The notes under the pieces are model-generated. The model did no database searches and was not told where the DNA came from. It worked only from the letters and a program-made list of their open reading frames with translations. Below are positions 17,213-25,000 of a DNA stretch of 36,076 nt, in pieces; position 1 is the first letter of the stretch, and the number at the start of each line of letters is the position of its first letter. This DNA comes from Cyanobium sp. ARS6. GTDB taxonomy: Bacteria; Cyanobacteriota; Cyanobacteriia; PCC-6307; Cyanobiaceae. The stretch is from contig NYZI01000119.1 in assembly GCA_002687115.1 (NCBI GenBank), positions 1-36,076 of the forward strand. Direction: 5' to 3'. The position numbers were made by a program, and so were the translations under genes.

Positions 17213-18874
17213 ATGTCAGGTGCCGAGCTTTCCCCAGCGAACGCGGTGGATGACAGCAATCAAGCTGCAGAGACGCCATCGAACACTGATTCGCGTGGGG
17301 CGAGAAAAGTCAGAACCGTGGCCGCGATCGATGTGGGCACCAATTCCACGCACATGCTCGTGGCTTCGGTGGATGTGGCCCTGGCGACCTTCAGCATTGA
17401 TCTGGCGGAGAAGTCCAGTACCCGTCTCGGGGAGAGGGACCCTGACACGGGTGAGCTGACACCTGAAGCGATGGCCAGAGGGTTGGAAAGCCTTCGCCGT
17501 TTCCGCGAGCTTGCAATCAGCCATCAGGTTGAGCAGATCGTTGTCGCAGCGACCAGTGCCGTGCGAGAAGCCCCAAACGGCAGGGATTTTCTGCAAACAG
17601 TCAAAGACGAACTCGACCTGGATGTGGATCTGGTCAGTGGTCCGGAGGAGGCACGACTGATCTATCTGGGTGTGTTGTCAGGCATGTCCTTCGGGGATCG
17701 TCCCCATCTGGTGCTGGATATCGGCGGAGGTTCAACGGAGCTGATCCTTGCTGATGGCAGGGATGCCCGAGCCCTCACCAGCACACGCGTGGGTGCCGTG
17801 AGATTGCAGCGTGATTTCGTCAAGGATGATCCGATCCCTCCCCAGCGCCGCTCATTTCTGCAGGCTTTCATCCAGGGCTCGCTGGAACCGGCGGTTGACA
17901 AGGTGCATCGACGGATCAAGCCGGGCGAGACACCAGTGCTTGTCGCGACAAGCGGTACGGCGATGGCCATCGGTGCGCTGGCGGCTAGCGACGACGATCG
18001 CCCGCCACTGAAGCTCCATGGCTACAGGGTTTCCAGGCAGCGTCTCAACCGTGTCGTCGACCGTCTGGCTGTGATGACACCGGAGCAGCGCCGTGCCCTA
18101 GCGCCCATCAACGATCGGCGTGCGGAAATCATCGTGCCTGGCTCGCTGATCCTGCAAACCACCATGCAGATGCTTGGCGTCGATGAGTTGGTTTTAAGCG
18201 AAAGGGCCCTGCGTGAAGGGCTGATTGTGGATTGGATGCTGCGCCATGGCCTTCTGGAAGATCGCTTCAGTTTTCAGAGCAGCATCCGCCAGCGAACCGT
18301 GATCCATCAGGTGCAGCGTTTTGCGGTCAATCAGGTCCGTGCCGAGCGGGTTGCCAACCACGCACTCAATCTTTACGACAGCACTCACAAGACCTTGCAC
18401 CGTGATGACGGATCCGGCCGGGATCTGCTCTGGGCCGCCGCCATGCTCCATGCCTGCGGGCAGCACATCAATCTGAGCGCTTACCACAAGCATTCCTGGT
18501 ATCTCATCCGCCATGGCGAGCTGCTGGGTTATTCCGAATCCGAACATCTGATGATCGCGGCCATCGCCCGTTACCACCGTCGCAGTCTTCCCAAGAAGCG
18601 TCATGAGTCCTGGCAGGCGCTTCAGACCCGTGACAACAGAAGGACCGTGTCAGAGATGGCGTTGTTGCTGCGTCTTGCCGCAGCACTGGATCGTCGGCCC
18701 GATCCGGTTGTTCAGAAGCTGAAAGCCAGGGTCAAGGGCAGTGTTCTGATTCTTGAGCTGGTGCCGGAGCGTCTGAATCAGAACCTGAGCCTTGAACAGT
18801 GGAGTCTTGAGAGCTGCTCAGCACTGGTGAGTGATGTGACCGGACTGAATCTCAAGGTCAGAGTTCAGGACTGA
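17213..18874 (+). CDS. ppx: Exopolyphosphatase, Ppx/GppA family
   Basis: A 553-residue enzyme of the Ppx/GppA phosphatase family that hydrolyses terminal phosphates from polyphosphate. The ASKHA-type ATPase fold shows the phosphate-1 motif TVAAIDVGTNSTHMLVA near residues 35-51 and the phosphate-2 loop LVLDIGGGSTELIL near 167-180, with the adenosine-type motif LVATSGTAMAIGAL. The C-terminal half holds an HD-like domain with LLWAAAMLHACGQHI and HKHSWYLIRHGELLG. ATG 17213 is preferred to a GTG nine codons earlier. The first 35 residues are Ser/Ala/Asn-rich and probably disordered. The final 17 bases overlap the convergent RodZ-like gene. Confidence 0.95.
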   Translation: MSGAELSPANAVDDSNQAAETPSNTDSRGARKVRTVAAIDVGTNSTHMLVASVDVALATFSIDLAEKSSTRLGERDPDTGELTPEAMARGLESLRRFRELAISHQVEQIVVAATSAVREAPNGRDFLQTVKDELDLDVDLVSGPEEARLIYLGVLSGMSFGDRPHLVLDIGGGSTELILADGRDARALTSTRVGAVRLQRDFVKDDPIPPQRRSFLQAFIQGSLEPAVDKVHRRIKPGETPVLVATSGTAMAIGALAASDDDRPPLKLHGYRVSRQRLNRVVDRLAVMTPEQRRALAPINDRRAEIIVPGSLILQTTMQMLGVDELVLSERALREGLIVDWMLRHGLLEDRFSFQSSIRQRTVIHQVQRFAVNQVRAERVANHALNLYDSTHKTLHRDDGSGRDLLWAAAMLHACGQHINLSAYHKHSWYLIRHGELLGYSESEHLMIAAIARYHRRSLPKKRHESWQALQTRDNRRTVSEMALLLRLAAALDRRPDPVVQKLKARVKGSVLILELVPERLNQNLSLEQWSLESCSALVSDVTGLNLKVRVQD

Positions 18875-19634
18875 GTTTGTACCAGCGCACCTGATCAATA
18901 GGTCCGAGTGCTCTGGGTGACTCGCCTCCATGACTGATCAAGATGAGATCTGGGCGTCCGGCATAGATCTCAAGATCAGATTCAGCAGGCAGGGATTTGT
19001 CGTCAGAAAGGGTTCCCTCGTAAATGATCTTGCCTTCGCCGTTTCGGATTGAGAGCCAGCTGGGTTCTCTGCTGCTGATGGAAATCGACTCAGCGGTTTT
19101 CTGTTCAAACTGCACGGGCTGAACGTCTCGCGCTGTGGACTGCTTCAACTCCGTTGCAGCCGTGATGGGAGTGGGTTCGATGGAGCGACGCTGACTGGCC
19201 ACCACAATGGCTCCACCTGTGACCGCGCCGACCGCCAGGGCAGCCATGGCCAGACGCTTCCAGGGCTTCACAGAACGTTCCGTCTGTTCAGAACCGGTTG
19301 CAGCCGCTTTGCCGGAAATGGAACTCCCTGTGGTCTTGACAGTCTCCGGAGCAGGAAGAACGACCTGGAGCCTGCTGACAAGAGAGTCGCCATCGAGGCC
19401 GAGTTTTGAGGCGACCCTGCGGGTCATCGCTTTGATGAACACCGGTTCCGGAAGCTTCTCAAGATCGCCATTCTCGAGAGACTGAAGTTGTTCACTGCCC
19501 ATTTTCAGAGACTGGGCCAGTTGATCGCAGCTCAGATCCTGTCTGACGCGGGCCTCACGGAGCAGTTCACCGATCTCCTGCAGAGTTGAAACGGTTGCTT
19601 CATCCTTTACCTGCTCGGGATCCGACAACCACAT
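18858..19634 (-). CDS. RodZ-like helix-turn-helix membrane protein
   Basis: A 258-residue bitopic protein. Residues 15-80 form a Cro/Xre-like helix-turn-helix (GELLREARVRQDLSCDQLAQ, then QLQSLENGDLEKLPEPVFIK), the pattern of RodZ, where the domain binds MreB rather than DNA. A linker follows, then one membrane helix near 128-145 (LAMAALAVGAVTGGAIVVAS). The outer part ends in a DUF4115-like beta domain (PSWLSIRNGEGKIIYEGTL, then LEIYAGRPDLILI). RodZ helps set rod shape with MreB, and the partner is not in this window. The start is ATG 19634. The role is inferred from architecture only. Confidence 0.83.
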   Translation of the reverse strand: MWLSDPEQVKDEATVSTLQEIGELLREARVRQDLSCDQLAQSLKMGSEQLQSLENGDLEKLPEPVFIKAMTRRVASKLGLDGDSLVSRLQVVLPAPETVKTTGSSISGKAAATGSEQTERSVKPWKRLAMAALAVGAVTGGAIVVASQRRSIEPTPITAATELKQSTARDVQPVQFEQKTAESISISSREPSWLSIRNGEGKIIYEGTLSDDKSLPAESDLEIYAGRPDLILISHGGESPRALGPIDQVRWYKLSPEL

Positions 19635-19818
19635 CCGACCCTTTGTGAAACAGCTGGAGTGAAATTAGGCTTGATCTGCACTTCTGTCAGTGCCACGAGG
19701 CACACAGAGAGAGTTGCCACATCGGAATTCGTCATTTTCTATCCCCGGGCATGACTGACCCATGCCTTCACCTTGGCGGTCTGGTTTCCCGCAATCGTGA
19801 AGGAGTCAACGCCGAAGG

Positions 19819-20208
19819 ATGAAACCGAGCAGGATCACGCAGCTCCTTCTGGCTGCTCTGGTTGTGACGCAGGTTCCCAGCCTCGTCGGCTTCATTGAGG
19901 CCATGAGCCGCTACGAGTCGCAGGAATCAGCCTTGCAGGCCTGCACACGATGGGCCGACTCCGCAGGTCGGTACACCGTTCGCAGAACAGGTCTGTGGAC
20001 CACTCATGGGCAAGCTCCGGTGAGATCCTGCAAAAAAGAGGGTGATCAATACGTTGGCTACGAGTTACCGATGACGAGTGCTTCGAAAGTCAGCGATAAC
20101 CCTGCAGATCCCAAAGGTTTTGACGCAGGGGACATTCCAGAGCCCGAGGACTCAGGCAAGCGATGGCGCTACAGACGTCAACGCTGGTCACTGGTGATCC
20201 CTCTCTGA
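19819..20208 (+). CDS. Exported or anchored hypothetical protein
   Basis: A 129-residue protein I do not recognise. It has an N-terminal hydrophobic segment (ITQLLLAALVVTQVPSLVGF, residues 6-25), a signal peptide or anchor. The exported part includes two cysteines (LQACTRW and RSCKKEG) and many aromatic residues, and is followed by an acidic Pro-rich linker (DIPEPEDSG) and a basic C-terminus (RWRYRRQRWSLVIPL). The ATG is in an ATGA overlap with a 23-codon upstream open frame. The next, tiny gene begins three bases after its stop, so they may be an operon. No enzymatic motif is visible. Confidence 0.75.
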   Translation: MKPSRITQLLLAALVVTQVPSLVGFIEAMSRYESQESALQACTRWADSAGRYTVRRTGLWTTHGQAPVRSCKKEGDQYVGYELPMTSASKVSDNPADPKGFDAGDIPEPEDSGKRWRYRRQRWSLVIPL

Positions 20209-20211
20209 ACC

Positions 20212-20322
20212 ATGGACCCTGAAGTTCGCAATCTGGTGATTGCACAGCTGTTTGTGATTGTGATTCCCGTCGGTGCTTTGTTCGCTACCTGGCTCTGGAT
20301 ACTCACACTCCGCCGACGCTGA
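20212..20322 (+). CDS. 36-residue single-pass membrane protein
   Basis: An open frame of 36 codons (ATG GAC CCT GAA to TGA) starts three bases after the previous stop. The product has a short acidic N-terminus (MDPEVRN), one membrane helix (LVIAQLFVIVIPVGALFATW) and a basic RRR tail. The layout resembles small photosynthetic or respiratory complex subunits, but it does not match any such subunit I recall. Its position directly after the exported protein and the clean membrane topology suggest it is real. The function is unknown. Confidence 0.6.
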   Translation: MDPEVRNLVIAQLFVIVIPVGALFATWLWILTLRRR

Positions 20323-20343
20323 ACAGAATTTCTGGTTGAAACA

Positions 20344-20544
20344 TCAAGCAATGCCGATCATCGGTGCCAGCCATTCAGCGTGAATTGCTGAAAGTGCTGT
20401 CATGTTGAACGCATGAACCGATGGATTTGTCTTATCAGCAATCCAGAGCAGAGCAAATGGAGCATTGAGGGCAATCTGCATGCGCCATCGCCAGGTGATG
20501 ATTGCCCAGATTCTCTGTAGAACCGGATTTTTCATTCGAAGCAT
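20344..20544 (-). CDS. 66-residue hypothetical protein
   Basis: A small protein with an amphipathic N-terminal part (NPVLQRIWAIITWRWRMQIA), a hydrophobic central stretch (LNAPFALLWIA) and a C-terminal half of mixed polarity (HAFNMTALSAI). It may lie on or in a membrane. ATG 20544 is used; a second ATG three codons later is equally possible. It is convergent with the 36-residue membrane gene, with a 21-base gap, and lies beyond the minus-strand terminator of the DUF1330 gene, so it should have its own promoter within 20545-20636. Composition looks protein-like, but I cannot place it in a family. Confidence 0.55.
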   Translation of the reverse strand: MLRMKNPVLQRIWAIITWRWRMQIALNAPFALLWIADKTNPSVHAFNMTALSAIHAEWLAPMIGIA

Positions 20545-20636
20545 CGAACGTCTCCAGAAACGCAGCGATCCTGGCGTATCAACTCACGGAATTGCGGATT
20601 GGTCTAAGGCGCCGTGTCAAGCAGCGTAGTTCTGTC

Positions 20637-20663
20637 AAAAAAAAGGAGGGTCCCACCCCTCCT
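20637..20663 (-). terminator. Intrinsic terminator, minus strand (after the DUF1330 gene)
   Basis: A perfect 7-bp GC-rich stem (AGGAGGG at 20644-20650, CCCTCCT at 20657-20663) with a six-base loop is followed, on the minus strand, by eight consecutive T residues (20637-20644 read as A on the plus strand). It lies about 90 bases beyond the DUF1330 stop codon and is the clearest terminator in the window. Confidence 0.88.
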
Positions 20664-20754
20664 GGCTTCGACGCATCTCCGGTGATGACCCGAAGACAGA
20701 CAGATAATGCACGAAACTTTGCAAAACATCCGTAGTGGTCAACACCCCGAAGAT

Positions 20755-21048
20755 TCAGGGAACCAACTCTTCAGAGATTGAGAGTGTGAGATCAGCATGG
20801 GGAGCTCTCAGCTCAATCATCGATTGATACTCCGTTGACTCATAGGCTGATACTGCTGACTCGATTGAAGGGAACTCAATGATCACCATCACGGAGCCAG
20901 GGGAGCCTTCTCGGACATCGCACTGAACATCGCGCACCAGAAATCTCGCCCCGACTGTGGGCAGCCATTCAGTGAGTCGGCTGATGTAGGGGACCATGGC
21001 CAGTGGTGTATGAATCGTTCCAGTGCTGATCCAATAACCCTTTGCCAT
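20755..21048 (-). CDS. DUF1330 family protein
   Basis: A 97-residue protein with the ferredoxin-like alpha/beta barrel pattern of DUF1330: opening MAKGYWISTGTI, a middle YISRLTEWLPTVGARFLVRD, then SVMVIIEFPSIESAVSAYES and TEYQSMIELR near the end. The family is small, soluble and of unknown function, and is related to the dimeric alpha-beta barrel proteins. ATG 21048 gives the family start; the frame extends seven codons upstream to a TTG with no support. A terminator lies downstream and a repeat-rich 255-bp region upstream, so it is probably transcribed alone. Confidence 0.85.
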   Translation of the reverse strand: MAKGYWISTGTIHTPLAMVPYISRLTEWLPTVGARFLVRDVQCDVREGSPGSVMVIIEFPSIESAVSAYESTEYQSMIELRAPHADLTLSISEELVP

Positions 21049-21303
21049 GACGAAAGAAGTACGGTGCACCGAATGTATTCGAACAGTCCTGCATAAAGGC
21101 CTCGAAAGACTCTATAAACCTTTCAAGGCCTCTATCAGCTGAAACCTTTGAATGTTCAAGTCGCAAGCTCTATTCGAGCGAGATTAAAGCCTTTATTTGC
21201 CGATTAATCCTTTGATTTGATGGCCTTATGTGATGCTCATGTGAGCTTTCAGAGCTGCTTGTGAATCAACTGAAAGCCCTGCAACGCAGGGCTTTGTCAT
21301 GCA
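21049..21303. promoter_or_regulatory. Repeat-rich intergenic region upstream of the DUF1330 gene
   Basis: A 255-bp AT-richer stretch between tRNA-Val and the DUF1330 gene. Three copies of CTCTAT are each followed by AAACCTTT or AAAGCCTTT, with spacers of 0, 6 and 12 bases (21110-21123, 21130-21149, 21168-21194). Further CCTTT motifs and an inverted ATAAAGGC/GCCTTTAT pair (21093-21100, 21189-21196) are present. It should contain the DUF1330 promoter. The function of the repeats is unknown. Confidence 0.4.
21273..21295 (-). terminator. Possible terminator after tRNA-Val
   Basis: A perfect 10-bp stem (AAAGCCCTGC at 21273-21282, GCAGGGCTTT at 21286-21295) with a three-base loop lies about ten bases beyond the tRNA 3' end. 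On the minus strand the T-tract is short (TTT inside the stem, then CAGTTG), so it may be a weak terminator or a processing structure. Confidence 0.5.
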
Positions 21304-21375
<72 letters not shown>

Positions 21376-21411
21376 GATTTGGTCATCTTAAAACACCACC
21401 AGCCCGGATTT

Positions 21412-22167
21412 TCAGTGCCTGGGCCTGAACAAGTGGTCATGATCCGGTGAATAGAGTTTTGACCGACGACTGCTTGAACGCAAAGCAGGACTGATCACAT
21501 ACAGCGTGGTGCGAATCAAATTGCGATCGTGGGTGATCCTCGCCATCTGATCGAGAGGGACCAGGTCCAGTGATTCATCAGGCCAGCTGACCCGGTATCC
21601 GATCGCGACCGGCGTGTCAGCTGGGTAATGCTCAAGCAGCGTGGCCTGAACCTCGTCCACATGGCGGGCACTGAGGTAAAGACACAGCGAAGCCTGCAGA
21701 CAGGCGAGTTTCCCCAGTTCCTCTCGTTCGGGAACACCGGTTCGGCCTCCGCTGCGACTCAGCACGATGGTCTGCACAAGGCCTGGGATGGTCAGTTCCG
21801 CCCTCAGAGCCGAGGCGGTTGCCTGATAGGCGCTGATGCCAGGAACCACTTCCACTTCGATTCCGGCATCGGCAAGTCCGCAGACTTGCTCGCTGAGAGC
21901 TCCGTAGAGACAGGGGTCGCCATCGTGAAGGCGCACCACGTTTTTTCCACTGCTGGCGCGCTCGGCCATCACCGGAAGAACCTGTTCCAGCGTGAGCGAG
22001 CTGGTCCTGATCCGTTCACACCCAGCAGGCGCAAGATCCGCGATCAGGGGTGACACCAGCGAATCAGTCCAGATCAGAACTTCAGCATTGACAATGCGGT
22101 TCTCAGCACGGCGTGTCAGCAGATCAGGTGCTCCCGGGCCGGCACCCACGATCGAGATTTTGCTCAT
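21412..22167 (-). CDS. cobM: Precorrin-4 C(11)-methyltransferase
   Basis: A 251-residue SAM-dependent tetrapyrrole methylase of the cobalamin (pseudocobalamin in picocyanobacteria) corrin pathway, methylating C11 of precorrin-4. Family landmarks are [18 protein letters not shown] at the N-terminus, a DSLVSP segment, the methylase motif [16 protein letters not shown] near residues 79-94, and [17 protein letters not shown] near 104-120. The C-terminal tail is basic. ATG 22167 overlaps the lgt stop by four bases, so it is the last gene of petC-petA-lgt-cobM. CobM and CobJ share this fold; the DSLVSP and LYGAL features favour CobM. Confidence 0.93.
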   Translation of the reverse strand: MSKISIVGAGPGAPDLLTRRAENRIVNAEVLIWTDSLVSPLIADLAPAGCERIRTSSLTLEQVLPVMAERASSGKNVVRLHDGDPCLYGALSEQVCGLADAGIEVEVVPGISAYQATASALRAELTIPGLVQTIVLSRSGGRTGVPEREELGKLACLQASLCLYLSARHVDEVQATLLEHYPADTPVAIGYRVSWPDESLDLVPLDQMARITHDRNLIRTTLYVISPALRSSSRRSKLYSPDHDHLFRPRH

Positions 22168-23030
22168 GAGGGGTCTGTCTGTTTCAGTCCTGGATCAGGA
22201 AGAGGCGTCTTTCGTCCATACAGCCAGAACAATCCAAAGCCTGCGATGGCCATCAGGCTGAGGCTCATCAGCTGTGCAATGCGCAGGCCGCCGTCACAGA
22301 ACGGAGGTTGGCCGCCAAGGCAGAGCGGATCGATTCTCAGAGCTTCGATCCAGATACGACCAAGGCTGTAGCTGAGTAGATAGATGCAGCTGAGAGCTCC
22401 AGAAGGCAGGGAGATCTTTCGTTGGCGGCCCAGCCGGAAAAGCGTCATTAACAACACAAAAATTGCGATGTTCCAGAGGGATTCATAGAGAAATGTGGGG
22501 TGGAAGAACTCAGCAGTTTTGAACACACCTGGTCTGTTTCCTTCTGGAATAAAAAGTTTCCAAGGCAGATTGGTGGGGACTCCAAATGCCTCCGAATTGA
22601 AAAAGTTCCCCCAGCGGCCAATCGCCTGACCCAGCACCACTGAGGGCACCAACACATCCAGAAGATCCCAGAATGACACCCGGCGCCAACGGCAGAACAC
22701 AATCACTGCCAGCGAGCCCCCCAGGAGTGCTCCATGGATAGCAATTCCTCCCTTCCAGATCGCGAGCGCATCCCACCATGAGCGCTGGTAAGACTCCCAT
22801 TCGAATGCGACGTAGTAAGTCCTCGCTCCAACCACCGCCGCCAGCACAAGGATCGGTAGCAAATCACTGATCAGATTGGCATCGAGGCCGCGTTGCCGTG
22901 CCAGCCAGCTGGAGAGATTGAGTCCAATCAGGACGGCGATCGCAATCAGCAGTCCATACCACCTCAGCACGAAAGGCCCGAGCTGAAACAGCTCGGGCCC
23001 TGGGGAGGAGAAAATTCCAGGGATCAACAC
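22164..23030 (-). CDS. lgt: Prolipoprotein diacylglyceryl transferase
   Basis: A 288-residue seven-helix enzyme that moves diacylglycerol from phosphatidylglycerol to the lipobox cysteine of prelipoproteins. The Lgt signature [13 protein letters not shown] sits near residues 142-154. The HGALLGG segment with the essential His is near 99, and YESLWNI and [12 protein letters not shown] follow. GTG 23030 (opening V-L-I-P-G-I) is used, and TTG 23027 is an alternative. The gene starts five bases after petA and its stop overlaps cobM. A near-perfect hairpin lies inside codons 11-19 of the message. Lipoprotein modification has no obvious link with cytochrome f beyond operon sharing. Confidence 0.95.
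   Translation of the reverse strand: MLIPGIFSSPGPELFQLGPFVLRWYGLLIAIAVLIGLNLSSWLARQRGLDANLISDLLPILVLAAVVGARTYYVAFEWESYQRSWWDALAIWKGGIAIHGALLGGSLAVIVFCRWRRVSFWDLLDVLVPSVVLGQAIGRWGNFFNSEAFGVPTNLPWKLFIPEGNRPGVFKTAEFFHPTFLYESLWNIAIFVLLMTLFRLGRQRKISLPSGALSCIYLLSYSLGRIWIEALRIDPLCLGGQPPFCDGGLRIAQLMSLSLMAIAGFGLFWLYGRKTPLPDPGLKQTDPS
22975..22999 (-). other. Terminator-like hairpin inside the lgt coding start
   Basis: A perfect 11-bp GC-rich inverted repeat (GGCCCGAGCTG at 22975-22985, CAGCTCGGGCC at 22989-22999) with a three-base loop, followed on the minus strand by TTTCG. It lies 31 bases inside lgt and encodes the GPELFQLGP stretch. The structure itself is certain. A role as attenuator or translational brake is inference. 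Confidence 0.55.
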
Positions 23031-23035
23031 TGATC

Positions 23036-23968
23036 TCAGACACCCTCAGCGGCTTGTACCTTCTCAATCTGCTTCTTCTTCAGGACCAACATGATTTGGG
23101 CCAGTGAAACAGCTGCGAAGAACGCCAGCAGTCCATAAATGCGCACTGGGTTCTGCAGCACGACCTCAGCATCAACCTGTCCGAAACCACCAACATTCGG
23201 ATCATCGGTCAAGGGAGCCCCCGCTTCGATCGCATCACCGACTCCGACAATCAGAGCGGGGCCTACGGGAATGGTTTCAGTGGCGGTTTCGCCTTCAGCA
23301 GCTGCGATGGTGATCACTCTGGCTCCGTTGTCGCCGTCTTCAACGGCTGAAACGGTTCCGCTGGCTGGTGATGTGAAAACGGTGTTGTTGCTCTTTTCTC
23401 CGGTCGGATAGACCTGACCTCGACCTCGATTGCCACCTACGAAGATCTGGTACTTGCCGAAATGGATGTTGCTGTCGGTGGCAGGATCCGGGGAGAGGAC
23501 AGGGAAAACGATCTCCTGATGCTGATCGCCTGGAATCGGTCCAACGAGAAGAATGTTGGGTTGATCGTCGCTGTACTGCGTGAAATAAACGCCCTCGGTT
23601 TCCTCTTTGATCTCGTCGGTCCAGCGGTCCTGTGGGGCCAGGGTGAAGCCATCCGGCAGCTGGATCACGGCTCCGACCTGTAAGCCGACATCACTTCCAT
23701 CGGCACCGATCTCCTGGATCCCCTGTTCGTAGGGGATTTTCACTGCTGCCTTGAAAACCGTGTCAGGAAGAACGGATTGGGGCACCTCTGCCTGGGTGAT
23801 TTTCTTGGCCAGGTGGCAGTTGGCGCACACGATCTTGCCTGTGGCTTCTCTTGGAGAGGCGTAGTTCTGCTGAGCCCAGAAGGGGTAAGCCCAGCTGCTG
23901 GAGGGAGCTGTGAAGATGGCTGTGCCCAGGATCAGGGCTGAGAAGACTGAAAAAAGAATGCGTCGCAT
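23036..23968 (-). CDS. petA: Cytochrome f (apocytochrome of the b6f complex)
   Basis: A 310-residue lumenal c-type cytochrome that passes electrons from the Rieske protein to plastocyanin or cytochrome c6. A signal peptide ([19 protein letters not shown], cleaved after SSSWA) is followed by the mature [10 protein letters not shown], whose terminal Tyr amino group ligates the heme. The covalent heme site CANCH follows at about 48-52. Large and small domains are complete (length usual for the family), and one C-terminal membrane anchor ([20 protein letters not shown]) ends in a Lys-rich tail. ATG 23968 gives the signal peptide; the frame is open to a GTG 54 bases upstream inside petC. It lies 44 bases after petC in one operon. 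Confidence 0.98.
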   Translation of the reverse strand: MRRILFSVFSALILGTAIFTAPSSSWAYPFWAQQNYASPREATGKIVCANCHLAKKITQAEVPQSVLPDTVFKAAVKIPYEQGIQEIGADGSDVGLQVGAVIQLPDGFTLAPQDRWTDEIKEETEGVYFTQYSDDQPNILLVGPIPGDQHQEIVFPVLSPDPATDSNIHFGKYQIFVGGNRGRGQVYPTGEKSNNTVFTSPASGTVSAVEDGDNGARVITIAAAEGETATETIPVGPALIVGVGDAIEAGAPLTDDPNVGGFGQVDAEVVLQNPVRIYGLLAFFAAVSLAQIMLVLKKKQIEKVQAAEGV

Positions 23969-24012
23969 CGGAGGCGTGTTTCTCGAGAGAGCGGTGGGAA
24001 AAAAGTTGTTGA

Positions 24013-24549
24013 TCAGCCCCACCAGGGCTTCTCACCCGTGCGGAAGTCGGTTTCGGTCCACTGGCTCACGAAAACGTTGTCGTCTTCAACGCTCACGTTG
24101 GCCAGCGCAAGAGAGAGAGGTGCAGGCCCCCTCACCACCTTGCCGGTGGCGTCGTACTGACTTCCATGACAGGGGCACATGAACTTGTTGGCTCCACTGT
24201 TCCAGGGCACAACACAACCCAGGTGGGTGCAGATGGCGTTGATGCCGTAGCTGCCGATGGCATCTTCACCTTCAACAATCAGGTAGGTGGGGTCTCCCTT
24301 CAGTCCCTGAACAAGGCTGCGATCGCCTGTGGAATGGTCGCTGAGCCAGCCGGTGAGTGTCACAGGGTTGCCGAGTTCATCCTTGGCACTGGTGCCACCA
24401 CCGCTGCCTGCGGCACGTGGTGGGATGAAGTAGTTCACCACCGGATAGAGGGCTCCGAGGGCGACGCCGGTCACTGATCCGAATGTCAACAGGTTCATGA
24501 ACTGCCTGCGGCCCATTCCGGGCACATCAGCGGCTGGCATCTGAGTCAT
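24013..24549 (-). CDS. petC: Cytochrome b6f Rieske iron-sulfur subunit
   Basis: A 178-residue thylakoid protein that oxidises plastoquinol through a 2Fe-2S cluster. The cluster ligands lie in [10 protein letters not shown] and CPCHGSQYD, near residues 108-134, each with a Cys-His pair and an additional structural Cys. A single N-terminal membrane anchor is preceded by [12 protein letters not shown], in which RRQFMN resembles a twin-arginine signal; Rieske proteins are often Tat substrates, and tatC lies nearby. A Gly-rich hinge ([10 protein letters not shown]) follows the helix. ATG 24549 is clear. The petA start lies 44 bases after its stop, so the two genes are one operon, as usual in cyanobacteria. 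Confidence 0.98.
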   Translation of the reverse strand: MTQMPAADVPGMGRRQFMNLLTFGSVTGVALGALYPVVNYFIPPRAAGSGGGTSAKDELGNPVTLTGWLSDHSTGDRSLVQGLKGDPTYLIVEGEDAIGSYGINAICTHLGCVVPWNSGANKFMCPCHGSQYDATGKVVRGPAPLSLALANVSVEDDNVFVSQWTETDFRTGEKPWWG

Positions 24550-24652
24550 GGCTGACGTTCGTTGGGCACTGGATGGGGCCCATTATGGGCGCTAATGGCC
24601 ATGTCACACTTTGCGGAGACTGGATTTTCATTGATGTTCAAGGTCTTCGTCA
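24550..24652. promoter_or_regulatory. Divergent region between petC and the DUF3067 gene
   Basis: A 103-bp gap that should hold the petCA promoter on the minus strand and the promoter of the DUF3067 gene on the plus strand. No consensus box could be assigned with confidence by eye. Confidence 0.35.
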
Positions 24653-25000
24653 GTGCTTGCTGATCACTCTTCCGCGAGGGGGTCGCGCCCTCTGGGTGTC
24701 GATGAAGTCATCGACCTGCTCCGCACTCGCTGGCAAGCCAGTTATGACCTGCAGCTGGTGACCAGGCGCAGGCGAATGTATTTCCAGGTGATGTGGGCCT
24801 ACCTCGAGCAACAGTCCTTCCCTCTGGATGAGCCTGACTACCGGGCTCATCTCGCGGAGGTCCTGGAAATCGTCAACAGACTGGGGGAAGCCGAGACGGT
24901 TCGGGAGTGGTTGCTCACGACCCGGGACAAGCCAAGACTTGGTAAGGCGCTCAGTCTGCAGCTGCAGGGGGAGGGGACTCTTGAGGAGTTTCTGCTCTGA
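24653..25000 (+). CDS. DUF3067 family protein
   Basis: A 115-residue soluble protein with the cyanobacterial and plastid DUF3067 pattern: VDEVIDLLRTRWQASYDLQL near residues 16-35, MYFQVMWAYLEQQSFPLDE near 42-60 and RLGKALSLQLQ near the end. The family function is not established. The start is a GTG at 24653; no ATG exists upstream before an in-frame TGA at 24632, and the first internal Met falls inside the conserved core. The last 50 bases overlap the 3' end of tatC on the other strand, a long overlap for real genes, so both termini deserve checking. Confidence 0.85.
   Translation: MLADHSSARGSRPLGVDEVIDLLRTRWQASYDLQLVTRRRRMYFQVMWAYLEQQSFPLDEPDYRAHLAEVLEIVNRLGEAETVREWLLTTRDKPRLGKALSLQLQGEGTLEEFLL

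Noticed and set aside
20502-20735. Plus-strand open frame of 77 codons overlapping the 66-residue gene.
   Set aside because: It overlaps the other small gene, runs through the strong minus-strand terminator and has no plausible start or domain.
20969-21166. Minus-strand frame overlapping the 5' part of the DUF1330 gene, with a helical-looking N-terminus.
   Set aside because: It starts at a TTG just after a stop, lies mostly in the DUF1330 gene in another frame and includes the repeats. It is more likely a shadow.
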